Origin: Ypsolopha sequella
Lineage: Eukaryota; Arthropoda; Insecta; Lepidoptera; Ypsolophidae
Direction of reading: 5' to 3'
Length of the DNA: 64,000 nucleotides
Assembly (NCBI GenBank): GCA_934047225.1
Contig: OW203997.1
Location: 9,720,417-9,784,416, forward strand
Position numbers and translations under genes: made by a program. Positions within the stretch are counted from its first letter, which is position 1. Each line of letters begins with the position of its first letter. The notes under the pieces were generated by a model that was given only the letters and a program-made list of their open reading frames with translations, was not told the origin of the DNA and did not search any database. Below are positions 34,450 through 45,765 of this stretch, in pieces.

Positions 34450-34761
34450 GTAGTGTTATATGATAAATTATTACACTACTACGCCAGTCCGTAGATGTAT
34501 TGAGCTTTTAAGGTAAATGAACTAGTGATCTACAAATCTTGTTTTTTTTTTTAGTTGTATAAAATGTTATCTTTTTCTTTGTAATACACTTAATAATATA
34601 CTGGTTATAACATAACTCTGTTGTTTTATTTAATACCAATTTTAAGACTGAATTCAGTTTTAATAAATTTCGCCCTTTCTGGCACCTCATTTTTCATTGT
34701 CAATTAGACTGATCTCTATGACGTTTACATGTGTTTAAAATAGCGCGCCCTTGGCCTTGGC

Positions 34762-34993
34762 CAAATTTGGCACAAAAACAGCATGAATTTTTATTATCTA
34801 AATATTATCCTAAAAATACAATATAGATATGAAATTGTAGATATTAAAAAGTTAATTGTACTTTTACTATATTTACTGGCACTGGTTTCGAGAAATCTTT
34901 AAAAAACCACAATATCATGTATCCCCCCCCCCCCCTTATTCCCGAAACTGTTAGATCGAAAAATATGAAAAAATGTTTATTTAAGGTCATAAT
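34762..34993 (+). repeat. Dispersed repeat B, partial copy
   Basis: Matches the middle of 7336-8290 (TATCCTAAAAATACAATAT, CCGAAACTGTTAGATCGAAAAATATG) and contains a C-run at 34924-34935. It truncates the G5 downstream flank. Confidence 0.65.
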
Positions 34994-35736
34994 GTGGACC
35001 TGAAGAAGAGCCTTGAAGAAGTAAGAGGAGTAGAAGTTAGCTTGTGGACGGTCAGGAAGAGGCTTTTGGCTGCCAATATCAGGAGTTACCACCCGGCTCG
35101 GGGGCCCTAAATTACTCCGTGAGCACCGTGTGTTTCTTCTCGAAACTATGCTTCATGGACTCTGGAGAACTGGAATAAAGTATTGTTTTCTGATGAAGAT
35201 ATAATCTCTTTGTGTGGAGAGGACCAACGCTGGCGAGTGCTGCGAAGACCACAAGAACGCTATGCGGAAGTCTGTTTCGAAGAAATCACTCCTTATGGTG
35301 GAGGTTCCGTTATGTTTTGGGCAGCAATTAATTCGACGGAGCGTACGGAGTTAGTTAGTCACCGGTACATAATGGAAGTCCTAATTCCATATGCACAACC
35401 CGCATTGACTGCACTTGGGGAAGATTCCATTTTTATGGACGACAATACTCGCCCGCACTGATCTGGCGACGTGAAAGCGTACACGCAAGAAGTTGGGATC
35501 CGTCGTTTAGATTAGCCAGCTCGAAGTCCTGAGCTCAATCCAATTGAGCATGTCTGGGATGTTCTAAGAGAGTAAGATCAGTGCAACCTTCTCCACAAAA
35601 CATCAGGGAGCTAAAAAGAGTCATTGCAGAAGAGTGGGAACGTATTCCTCAAAACGTTACTAAAAACATCGTGGAAAGCATGTCCAGAAGGATTCAAGCT
35701 TTGATTTTGGCAAGAGGAGGTCACACTCGTTATTAG
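34994..35736 (+). pseudogene. Tc1-like (DD34E) transposase relic
   Basis: The part before 35170 reads as a degenerate helix-turn-helix end (SLWTVRKRLLAANIRSYHPAR). Then come FSDE with the first catalytic Asp, GGSVMFWAAI, FMDDNTRPH with the second Asp, and SPELNPIEHVWD with the Glu. I count 34 codons between the last two, the Tc1 signature. Stops interrupt it after RPH, within LD*PARS and after LRE, and a frame slip separates the C-terminal NIRELKRVIAEEWERIP...ALILARGGHTRY. Terminal repeats were not found. Confidence 0.85.
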
Positions 35737-36082
35737 GTTTTTACATTTGTAACTTTATTTAATTAAAAAAATTAAAAAATCTTCTTGTCTTTATTGTCGA
35801 CCACTTCTTATTATTTGGCCGTGTACACCGGTTTAAAAAAATTCTCCGTTAATTTAAAAAAAAAAAATCCAGAATTCACTTCACGCGTATTAATTTAGAC
35901 GATTATAAGTATACAGACTACGTCAAACAATTAAATTTCATTTAATCAACTCAAATCGAGATAAGAACGCAAATTTCCCATTTAGCATTGAGGTGCCCGA
36001 TTTTTTTGCAAAAGAGTGTATATGCTATCCAGTATCCACGTATTTAATATTACAGGCAATTAAAGGCTGTAAATAATTTAAA
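35737..36082. other. No gene recognised
   Basis: AT-rich. May hold the right end of the Tc1 relic, but no inverted terminus could be matched. Confidence 0.4.
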
Positions 36083-36250
36083 GTCAGATTGAGCACCTCA
36101 TTTTGATTAAATCGGAACTTATAATACTTTATATTCTCTGGCACTATGACGTTTCCTGTTAGCTTAAATGGCGCGCTCGCAGCCGTGGGTGTTACGACCA
36201 CCAAGAAACGCACGCTCACGAAAAACCGAGTTTATATTTAATAACTCGGC
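36083..36250 (+). repeat. Orphan copy of the family's downstream flank
   Basis: This stretch matches the DNA just downstream of G3 (26725-26860), G4 (29620-29730) and G5 (34684-34761), including the GCACCTCAT start, the GGCGCGCTC block and the CTCACGAAAAACCGAG end. No gene copy lies immediately upstream of it, so it marks a lost or partial duplicate unit. Confidence 0.6.
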
Positions 36251-36489
36251 TTCTTGATGAAATTATTAAAATATTCTAAGACTGACCGACGAGGTCATTT
36301 GTTCACTTATTTTCAATACAAATTCCAAGGCTGTATGATTTAAGCTTAATTTTTTTTTGTATAGAGCGAACTTCAAGCTTTTGCTTATTTTCTAAGATAA
36401 ACCTATCAGAAATATAGTCTTTTATAAATAAACATATAAGAAGCTACTATAAAAATTAAACTAAACCTATCTAATGCTAAAGTAAATAA

Positions 36490-36800
36490 AAAAACCTTGC
36501 CGAGGTGGTCGCTGCTGCGTGGCAGGGTGCTCAAGACGCTGGTTGCGTTGCTCCGCTTTATGGCCAAGCTAATGCTTTGGCCAAAATAGGCTCCAGCTCT
36601 TGGGTCAAGAGCAACGAAATTTATTGGAATAATTGTAGCGCTTCTGGCCCTCATGGCTCGCTAAACGGCACAAACATACAGCCTTCACCGAGCACTGTAA
36701 ATTTGTGTCGCTTGTTGCGCTCAGCCGTGACAGCAGTGACAGCGGACGTCGGACGCAGCCAGAGTGTCGCTGTCGACGCAGGTGTTCTATCTATATTATT
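36490..36800 (-). other. GC-richer block with an 82-codon open frame, unrecognised
   Basis: On the minus strand an ATG at 36654 (context GCCATGAGG) opens MRARSATIIPINFVALDPRAG and runs to 36406. The plus strand is also open over 36505-36885. Base composition is well above the surroundings. It may be a retroposed exon or a piece of an uncatalogued repeat; no function can be assigned. Confidence 0.35.
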
Positions 36801-36944
36801 TTTATTAAACCGATTGACCAAGTTACACAATGTGAAATGGTCATTTGAAGTTGTGCATTTGATATTATACGGTCCCTTAATCTGATTTAGTCATACTTTT
36901 CATTATTTCTCTGAGAAGAAGACTTGTTTTTCATGGATATGCTA

Positions 36945-37133
36945 CAGTTAAAACCTGTTTCTAGTTATACATACAAATAAATTTATTTTCTCAAAAGTGC
37001 ACGTAAAAAAACGCTTTAACTAGTAAAAACTTGTTCTAAATAGGAAAATCTAGTTCTAACTAAATGAGTCTTTCACCAAAAAGTGAAAAATAGGTGCGAC
37101 GACGAGTGGAGTGAGGAGGAGCGTGTCAGGTTT
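36945..37133. repeat. Left part of an older repeat split by the copia element
   Basis: CTAGTTCTAACTAAATGAG-type blocks and GGTGCGACGACGAG continue, after the copia insertion, as GAGCAAAGCGGAGCGG and AGAACTAGTTTTTCCTAG (39724-39860), the outer blocks being mirrored. Related pieces lie at 27000-27060, 29290-29370 and 63150-63235. Confidence 0.55.
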
Positions 37134-37347
37134 TGTTATAATTAGGGGTTGCTGATGGAGAGAGAATCTTGTATAATCCACATTTATTTAATTGAAAGTA
37201 AAACACAACTCAACAGCAGACATGTTTTTAACAAAAAGCCAATGGAGCACAATAAAATGTTCAAACCACACATTTGCATTCTTTCATTGCTATGCCAGTC
37301 CTACACAAACACGTAGTGTGTGTACACAACATTATACAAATTTAACA
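37134..37347 (-). repeat. 3' LTR of the copia element
   Basis: Differs from the other LTR at roughly ten positions by eye, so the insertion is fairly old. Confidence 0.9.
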
Positions 37348-37444
37348 CCCTTCCTCAATGAAAGCAAATTATAAATACATAAACTTATTTAACATAGCTA
37401 AACAGACATTTAAACAATACAATATTAAATTAAGAACAAGTCTT

Positions 37445-38640
37445 TTACTCTACGCCAATCCCATTACACAATCTCTGAAATACAACCCTGCTTAAACCCT
37501 TAGTATATAAGTCTGCTAATTGCTTCTCAGTAGGTATATAAAACAAAACAAAAATTTTAGCAAGCACCTTATCTCTTATAAAATGGAATTTTAAATCAAC
37601 ATGTTTTAAACGCTTATGATGTTCTGAATTTTTATAAATATTGATAGCTGACTGATTATCTTCATACAACAATATTTGATTACACCTTATGCCTTCTGCT
37701 GCTCCTTTTCCTAAGGTAATGTATTCAGACTCTGTCGATGACAGTGAGACACACTGCTGCTTACTTGAGCACCATGAAACTGCACAACCAAAAACTTGCA
37801 AAATATAGCCTGATGTAGACTTCCTATCATGCTTGTTACCTCCCCAGTCTGCGTCCGTAAAACCCATCAAAGTTCTGTCTTCTCCTTTTCTGAATATCAG
37901 CTTCATTCCTAAAGTTCCTCTTATATAACGCAGGACTCTCTTCAAAGCCTTCCAAAGGTCTTCATTTGCACATACTTGGTAACGACTAAGGAAACAAAAT
38001 GTGAAACAATTATCATATATTATCATGTATTACATACATAAAACTTTCAATCCTTCTGGTAAGACACTTATCCAATCTTCTACATCAATTGATTAGTTCC
38101 TTGTCTTGAGATGGCTCTTTTAACAACTGTGGTCCTACTTCTATGGTTGTCGCCACCGGCTTGCAATTTTCCATTTTATATCTTATTAAAATATCTTCCA
38201 GATAATTCTGTTGGTCCAGTTCTATTGTATCTTCTGTTTGGTTTATATTTATTCCCAAATATTTTGTAACTTTACCCATATCCTTCATTTCAAATATTTT
38301 TCATAATGACGTTTTCAGCCTTTCCATTTCTTCCTTGTCTTCTGATAGTAAAATCAAATCATCTACGTACAATAAAACATAAAACCTTTTGTCTCCTTCT
38401 TTGTAGTAAAGACAATAATCTCACTTGCTTCTGATTAACCCTGCCTTTATCATAAAATTATTGAATTTATCATTCCAGTTTTTCGGTGATATCTTCAATC
38501 CATATAGGGTCTTTTTTAATTTTAAAGCCTTCCCATTATCTTCAAGTCCTTCTGGTATCTCTAAATAAACCTTTTACTCTATGTCAAGGTAGAGAAACGC
38601 ACTTTTTACATCCATCTGGTTCATTGATAAGTTGGAGTTT
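37445..38640 (-). pseudogene. copia reverse transcriptase and RNase H remnant
   Basis: Minus-strand reading gives LYGLKISPKNWNDKF, an in-frame TGA, then YVDD (38358-38369), the reverse-transcriptase active site, MKDMGKVTKYLGI, and after another frame break the RNase H part: FTDADWGGNKHDRKSTSGY, SSTESEYI, EDNQSAI and KHVDLKFHFIRD. Stops and frameshifts make it inactive. Confidence 0.88.
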
Positions 38641-38729
38641 ACTTTGCAGTCTTTGAACAAGTGACCAGCTTGATGAGACAGATGACACTTCCGTAACCTA
38701 CAGTCCTATTTAAAATGCCCACTCTTACC

Positions 38730-39412
38730 TCATTCAAAACATTTTTCACTTTTATTTGCACTTCTGTTTCCATATTTCTTTGCAATTAAAGCTGTTGATT
38801 CTTCTCTTGTAATGCCTGCTCGTTCTTCCTCAATCAAAAGCCTTGCGACCAGCTCTATAAATCTGTCAACCTCTGGTACTGACTCCCATGCAGACACGAA
38901 GTGTTTGTACTTTTCAGGCAGTGCCATAAGTAGTTTCGTCATTATCATAGATTCAGACAGCTCTTCTCCGAGCGACTTTGGTTTGTTGGATATCCCTTCT
39001 AATTTAGATATAAAACTCGTCATCGGTTCTTCGAATTTTATGTTAAGAAATTGTTCTTGGATAAGATGAATACTGACTGTTGACTTCGGCTCATACAAGC
39101 AGTTTAGCTTCTCCCACATCTCAGCGCTACTATTACACGACAATAGGTGTTTTAAATTCTTTCTTCTACTCTTATTACAAATATTTCTTGGGCTCGGCTA
39201 TCTTTCTCGTCCCACCCCTTCTGGTATTTACCATCCTTTACCGGTCTCTTCCATTTTCCGACAACGATCTCCAACAGCTTTTTAGCTCTAAGCACCACTG
39301 TCAACTGGAACCTCCAGGCCTCCCAGTTCATTCCATTGAGCATGAGAACTGCTGCTCCTGCTTTGTTGTTCATTGTAAAAACCTCTGCAATGGAGCCAAC
39401 AACCGACAACAA
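38730..39412 (-). pseudogene. copia gag remnant
   Basis: LNGMNWEAWRFQLTVVL opens the usual copia Gag N-terminus. After a frame slip near 39150 come SSAEMWEKLNCLYEP, the spaced LMALPEKYKHFVSAWES, and ARLLIEEERAG, all typical of the UBN2-like Gag domain. The zinc knuckle is lost with the deletion that follows. Confidence 0.85.
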
Positions 39413-39505
39413 CTGACGCCGCGTGACACGAACGCCGTTGATATTTTTTAAAGAACTTCGCTTCCGCTATACTCCAGTTATTTCTTCATGCCTGGGCCCA
39501 TAACC

Positions 39506-39718
39506 TGTTATAATTAGGGGTTGCTGATGGAGAGGTAATCTTGTATAATCCACATTTATTTAATTGAAAGTAAAACACAACTCGACAGCAGACATGTTTT
39601 CAGCAGAGAGCCATAGAATACAATAAAATGTTCAAACCACACATTTGCATTCTTTCATTGCTATGCCAGTCCTACACAAACACGTAGTGTGTGTACACAA
39701 CATTATACAAATTTAACA
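39506..39718 (-). repeat. 5' LTR of the copia element
   Basis: TG...CA ends, 213 bp, next to the initiator-Met-type primer-binding site. Confidence 0.9.
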
Positions 39719-39857
39719 GGTTTACATGTAAGTACATATTGGGATCCGAGCAAAGCGGAGCGGAGCGAGTAGACCCTCAATACTTCTAACAGAATTATTA
39801 TGTTTTAACTGAATAATTTTGTTAGAACTAGTTTTTCCTAGTTTAAACTAGTTTTTA

Positions 39858-40156
39858 TTTTTTATTTTACAATCAACTTAATATCTACAATTTGATACCC
39901 ATATTGTGATTTTAGCATAATATTTTTTATTTTTCTCACTATTGTTTTGGAAATATTTTGAACAATTTCAAATTTTTATTTTTTTTTACACCGTGATATG
40001 TGGGCAAATTAATGCTATTTTTGTGCCAAATTTCATGTCTGTATCTTTAACGGTGCTAAAGTTATAAGGCTTGTAACATATGGACGTACGGACGGACAAC
40101 GGAGTCTCATCATAAGGTTCCTTTTGTACCTTTTAGGTACTACGGAACCCTAAAAA
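39858..40156 (-). repeat. Dispersed repeat B, inverted partial copy
   Basis: Ends TTTTAGGTACTACGGAACCCTAA, the mirror of the start at 7336, with the TATCTTTAACGGTGCTAAAG block. Confidence 0.75.
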
Positions 40157-40224
40157 TTAGGTAAATAATATCACGCTCATATGAACAAGAGCTCCAAGAA
40201 GCAACTGTATAAACATATCTATAT

Positions 40225-40460
40225 TTCAAGAGTTATTTAATAAAAGCTCAGTTTTTCGTGATCGCGTGTTTCTCGGTTGACCTAACAACCGCAGCAAAGA
40301 CCACGCTTTTTTGAACAATAAGTAAACATCAAGTTCAGTTTTGATTGATGCAAAATTAGGCTTTTTAGCGAGATCAATCACTTGGAAAAGCGAAATTTAT
40401 TAATACTAATTTCTTTTTAATAAATTGGTATTAAATAAAAGTAATGTAAATAAAACACAA
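40225..40460 (-). repeat. Downstream flank shared by the gene family (G6 copy)
   Basis: TTTTTCGTGATCGCGTGTTTC, GCGAGATCAATCACTTGG; aligns with 15425-15650 and the G3-G5 flanks. Confidence 0.7.
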
Positions 40461-40596
40461 GAGTAATATTATAACCAGTATTATGTATTACAAAGAAAAT
40501 GGAAACATTTAATACAGCTTAATACGCCTATGGACTGGCGTAGTAGTGTAGGTGGTAACTGGACATTTTATGACGATAAATAAGTTATTACACTAT

Positions 40597-43356
40597 TTAA
40601 TTCCCAACTCTGGTGAAAACTTGACCTTGAGAATTGTAAGCAGTAAGAGTAGGAGAGTTGTATGTGACAGTACCAGGAGCAGAGATGGTGGTGATTGGAG
40701 AGTCTTGAGAGAAGTAAGTGACGGGTGAGGCGGCAGCGACGGTCCTAGTGAAGGTGACAGGCCCGTTTTGGCTGGGTGGACCATAGGTTTTGGTTATAAC
40801 AGGAGGAGCTGGCTTATTTGAAGAGTAGAACGGTAGCGGTGGCGCAAGAAACGAGCCGTATCCTGGGGGAAAGTAAGACGTCGCTGGTCGTCTGCCTGGG
40901 AAATTGCCGTTACGGATGGCTGATACGGCACACAAAAATTGTAACAACTGAAAAAAAAAGAAATATTAAATGTTAAGTTTTTTTATTTATTTATTTATTA
41001 CTTATTTTGGAAAACTAACGACTATTTTAATAACAATAGTAAAAAACTTAGTCTAGTCATTTAAAATTTCCTCAGATAGTTTTTATATCAAATACTTCTA
41101 AAACATTATTAATGTATTTAAAAACTTGAGAGTTAGTCTTAACTTATTGAATAGAAATAATAATAATTAATTTCAAGCCTATTCTCTATATTTATTGTAT
41201 TTCTCAAGTAAATCATCAAGTGTGATTTGATTGAGCTGACAAGACAACGTTTCGAGAGGGGAAAATATATTTCAACGTATGTACGGTTGTACGCTCGATC
41301 TCTCTTTTTTGAAACACGAGGAAACATTTTTTTTATGTGTGGCAGCACAATATTTAATTCACTAGTAGGTATTAAAAAGCTGATTATAGTAGTTTATGCT
41401 ACAAGGACGAAAAGGAATAAATTACGAGGACGATTTAAAACACGAGCGTAGCGTAACTACGTTTTTTAATGCATAGTGTGAGGAAATGAAAACAAATATA
41501 ATCTTGTGAACTTTAAATTATGATTGGCTCAAAAGGATTGTATCCAGAGCCGTAAAACAGTGGAAAAAAAAAGTATAACATCTATGGTACACAGGAAAGG
41601 CTGCAGGTTAGCCAACCATTGCAAATAAAAAAATAATAAAGCCCTAGGGCAAAATAATCGACTTTCTGTTCGGTTTTGATGCATAAAAAGTGGGCCTTGA
41701 CGAGCACTTGCATTGAAAAAAATGTATCGTAACTAACGCTTAATTTGTGTACTTGCTATAACAAAGGCGATGGAGACCCAGGTTTTCACGTACCTTGGTC
41801 TCCAACGTTACGCAATATATAAAATGTATAAAGCATTATTATTCGACTACGATTAGTGTGTAATATGTTACTACTTTTTGATTTTTTTTAAACACTCTTT
41901 AAATTTATAGGTTTATTTACAAAGCTATGCATAAAATAACATAACTTTGCTAGAACAGCTAAACTGACATAAAGCTATTGTCAAGTATTGCCATAAATCA
42001 CATTTATTTAATAGTTTGTATTAAAAAGAAAAAAAAAACAATAATAAATTGTGCTTATTTGAAGGAGACTCGTACGGATTTTTATTATATATAATTTAAT
42101 CAACACCAAAAGATTCCGATTAAGATCCGACAACCCTCTTCCTTTTTCTTGATCAACAAAACCTGGGGTATTTCACACTATATATCCTGGAAAGGCTATT
42201 TTTAATAAAAAATATTGTAATAATTTCAGGGTCTTACTTTTATTTTGGATACTTTGTTATTTAGAAGAAAATATTTCTTATTGATTGACCTTTTTGATCG
42301 ATATCATATAAACGCTTACACATTTGTCCGGATCGATCTCCGGTTCCAGCAGGTGATTTTTCAAAATTCTTTGAATGCAGTTTTTCAATAAGATAAGGTA
42401 CTTTCGTTGCCGGGGGCATTCGTTTGGTTCACTCTGTATAGTGATTCACCCTTATTCATTTTCCTAATCTCCCATAGCTTAATTTCTAAAAGTTTTTTTT
42501 TCGTATCATATACGTAATTTTAGGACATAGTTTTATATAAATTAACCATTACAATATAACTTGAGCTGCCATGCACAACGCCGCGCGTACGCATCCGGTG
42601 TATATCGGCCTTAAAAGGCTGGCGGAGCACTCCTAGTGTTTATTTATTCCGATTGCATTACAGAATATCTAGGTTCCCAAATATATAAGAACACTGATTT
42701 AAACATGAAATATGAGAAAAATAAGCTTTCTATATACATTTTTAATTACTTGTATGTTATCTTTAAATCGGGGTCCTTTCAAAATACATATTTGGGAACC
42801 TAGATATTCTGTAATCCAATCGGAATAAACACTCACCCTAAGAATATCTATGATTTACAAATGGTTTTGGTATTTCGTTTGTATGAACTAGGATTGCTCT
42901 GCCGGCCGGCGTCTTAATGGCAAATGTTGAAAACAGTGCAGAACGGCTATTCTGGCATGGGCAGAAAAATTGCTAAGGCAGATTTCAGGTTAATTTGAAT
43001 GGGATTTTTTACGGATATATAGGCATATTGATTTTTTTGTATGAAAACATTAAGTGATCATTCCTTGTATCCTATAGTTTTTATTTAATGAGGCTTAGTC
43101 ACTCCACTTCACATCGTATAACATTTATCTTTCCATAAAACTTCGAATGACTCATATTGCGGGTGAAAAATAATGCCAGAATAGCCATCCTGGGAAAATA
43201 TAAATAAAATCTTACGTTATTATCAGAAGGCGTCACCGTTGCACAAATTAGTGGAATAAGATCGGAATTTAAAATCAAGTTTTCGATTTCAGTCAATGCC
43301 GTTGACATAGAAATTAAAGTACTCAACATAAAAATTAATTTTAAAGTTCCAGCCAT
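40597..43356 (-). CDS. G6: two-exon secreted Pro/Tyr-rich protein
   Basis: Exon 1 is 43356-43216 (47 codons) and exon 2 is 40947-40597 (116 codons plus stop), joined in phase 0, about 163 residues. It is nearest to G2: the TPSDNN end of exon 1, no third Cys, and a tail with TFTRTVA and SPVTYFSQD blocks instead of the PVTYTNT unit of G3-G5. Its C-terminus (FTRVGN) is that of G5 type. The 2.3-kb intron carries a dispersed repeat (41387-41719) and a 180-bp MITE (42647-42826). The frame is open. An upstream in-frame ATG (43413) sits within about 15 bases of the TATA box and was not used. Confidence 0.7.
41387..41719 (+). repeat. Dispersed repeat D, copy 2 (G6 intron)
   Basis: Inserted inside the intron block AAAAAGCTGATTA... 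that is continuous in G4. The 5' part is slightly shorter than in copy 1. Confidence 0.85.
42647..42826. mobile_element. 180-bp MITE in the G6 intron
   Basis: About 38-bp inverted ends: ATTCCGATTG(C)ATTACAG, AATATCTAGGTTCCCAAATAT and their mirror. No ORF. Absent from the other introns. Confidence 0.8.
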
Positions 43357-43426
43357 TTTATTGTTTGGGAGTTCTACTTTTGTTAACGAATTAGCAACAA
43401 GTCTCAGAGACACAAAAAACGAATCA

Positions 43427-43434
43427 TTTATATA
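43427..43434 (-). promoter_or_regulatory. TATA box of G6
   Basis: TATATAAA on the minus strand, 70 bases before the G6 ATG. The shared upstream block lies at about 43521-43545. Confidence 0.6.
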
Positions 43435-43894
43435 TAATATGGAGCTGTCAAAAATGTTTAACTAGGTAGGTAATATATTTTGAGAAAAATTATTACGATA
43501 AATGATTTATATTAACTTTAACGCATCAGTTTGAACAGTTGAATAAATTTTGCACACAAATATTTTAAATTATCGCGCATTAACGCATAAAGCCTATCGT
43601 GTATGTCGCTAATGTCTTATGTTTGAAGAATTGGTAGACGTGGGTTAGCAAGAGAAAAACTTGTCATAAATCAAAGTTTGGTGGTAAAAAGTAACAATAA
43701 TAACTGCAAAAAGCTATAATTCTGAACACCTGTCTTATCACAAGAAAATTCCTTCAGTCTAACTCATCCCAGAACACATACCTTTTCATGTAAACTACTC
43801 TGCACTTGGCCTCGGTCCGTGCTACTTTTGCCTCTTAGATGAAGAGAAAAAATAATAATAAAAATAATAATAAAACTACAAAGTTTACTGAGAC

Positions 43895-44255
43895 AGAACA
43901 ATCATAACCGACAAGACCATTTACTATAATAGACCAGACATAACTATATTAGATAAAAACAAGAAAAGTGTCTACCTCATTGACATTTCCATCCTAAACA
44001 CTCACAACTTGGCCAACACTCACTTCGAAAAGATCGCTAAATATACGGACTTGTCCATAGAAATAAAGACTCAATGGCATGTCAACACAGTCAGAACTTT
44101 ACCTATCATAATTTCATCAACAGGTGTCATCCCCAAAACATTGCATACTAGCCTCGACATATTGGACATCTATTCATAATTTTTCATCCTTCCCCAAAAA
44201 ACGGTAATATTAAATATTTGTAGGATTGTCCGTAAATTCCTAGGACATGAATAAT
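43895..44255 (+). pseudogene. C-terminal relic of a non-LTR retrotransposon of the R2/R4 type
   Basis: Open from 43895 to a stop at 44179: RTIITDKTIYYNRPDITILD, YLIDISILNTHN, FEKIAKYTDL, TLPIIISSTGVIPKTL. After a frame slip it continues QKTVILNICRIVRKFLG (about 44195-44252). The RPDI...D...YLIDI spacing fits the PD-(D/E)xK restriction-like endonuclease at the end of R2/R4/Dong-type elements. Assignment rests on motif memory, not a search. Confidence 0.65.
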
Positions 44256-44686
44256 TCTACGCATGCACTTGGCTTTGGCCCGGGCCCTTTTACCACCTCT
44301 AGAAACATCTAAGTCACTTTATATCTTAATTGATAGACTTAGATTAGATATATTAATTAGATTAAGAGATTAATTAGATAGATTAATTGACAGGCAATAA
44401 AGGATTCATGCTACACAATGCTACACAAAGTGGTTATATTGTCTTTGGCTACACATCTGGAACTAATATTAAGGGCACTGGGCAAATTATGTCATATTTG
44501 ACGCAAGACTGTGACGTTACTACCCAACTAGCACCTAAGCGTTATAATAAGCGTTACAAATGCCGCTTAAGAGAGATTTATAACGGCTAACCATCTTAAG
44601 CAAGCGCTACAGTAGCGATAGAGAACTTCTCAATCACTTCTATAACACCGAAAAGGGCCCACTTTATACGGGCCTTAACGACACAA
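44256..44686. other. No gene recognised
   Basis: Repetitive short words such as TAGATTAGAT and GCGTTATAATAAGCGTTAC. The part from about 44390 looks like one end of a larger unexplained unit running to about 48050. Confidence 0.4.
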
Positions 44687-45003
44687 AGGCGCGTGAAAAG
44701 TGATTGTAGGAGATAAGACATATATAATAAGTTCTTGTGGCACCTTAATAGAATTTGCACACATACAACGGCGCGTGAAAAGTGATTGTAGGAGGTAAAA
44801 CATATATAATAAGTTCTTGTGGCACCTTAATAGAATATGTACATCTACAAAGGTGCGTGAAAAGTGATTGTAGGAGTTGAAAGATATACAATAAGTTTTT
44901 GTACCACCTTAATAGAATATGCACATATACAAAGGTGCGTGAAAAGCGATTGTAGGAGGTAAAAGAAATACAATAAGTTCTTGTACCACCTTTATAGAAT
45001 TTA
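44687..45003 (+). repeat. 82-bp tandem repeat, about four copies
   Basis: GCGTGAAAAG recurs at 44691, 44773, 44855 and 44936. Each unit runs AGGYGCGTGAAAAGYGATTG ... TAATAAGTTCTTGT ... CACCTTAATAGAAT. Confidence 0.9.
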
Positions 45004-45640
45004 AACATAATTGCGACGTGACTGTAACAGTGAAATAAAACTCAAAGGTTTTTTTATTACATTTTCAATAGCATGAGTGAAAGGAATATATGTTCTTAGA
45101 TGATTTAAAAGTGATCGGATAAATGTCAATAATGGACGAATAAATGTAGGTAAATAATTGGAATGAATTTTCACTCACATACGTAAAAAACTAGTGCGAG
45201 CATCAGGTTACTGACAAAATATGCATTCATTTAGCTAAATATTTCATGCGCTTGCGAAACTCGTGGAATTTTTAGTCATTTATATTATTGAAGTGCAATA
45301 ATTTTTTTAGGTTAACTTGTAATTTCTTCTCGAATGAGGCATTAGGACTTTTTTGATTTTATTACAGCATTACATGTAAAATGGGTATGTTTATTTTTTA
45401 AATTATGGCCTGAGGCCTTTATCAAAAACTGTAATGGCGGCTTGCTACAACTGGCTTAGACGTTTACTATATCCATTTAAACGGTTCAAGAAGTAGAAAG
45501 GCGCTAGTGACCACTATCACAACGCTTTGGGATCAACAATCACCGTACTATGGAGTATTTTTACTCTTTTTGGGGTACAGAAGCGCTTGAATTCTTCTTT
45601 TTAGCCCTTAAACAGTTACTATGGAGTTCAAGATATAACG
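45004..45640. other. No gene recognised
   Basis: AT-rich stretch between the 82-bp array and the microsatellite. No coding frame or familiar repeat is seen. Confidence 0.4.
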
Positions 45641-45647
45641 TTGTACA

Positions 45648-45679
45648 ACGTTGATGATGATGATGATGATGATGATGAC

Positions 45680-45765
<86 letters not shown>

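Larger units (their letters stand above)
37134..39718 (-). mobile_element. Internally deleted Ty1/copia LTR retrotransposon
   Basis: Two LTRs of about 213 bp (39506-39718 at the 5' end, 37134-37347 at the 3' end), each TGTTATAATT...TTTAACA, are flanked by a 5-bp duplication GGTTT (37129-37133, 39719-39723). The primer-binding site next to the 5' LTR (minus strand GGTTATGGGCCCAGG, 39491-39505) is complementary to the anticodon arm expected of initiator Met tRNA, as in copia. A purine tract (GAGGAAGGG) abuts the 3' LTR. Gag and the RT/RNase H end remain; protease, integrase and early RT are missing. Confidence 0.9.

Noticed and set aside
44687..45003. CRISPR-like array
   Set aside because: The units are contiguous tandem copies without distinct spacers, in a eukaryotic setting.
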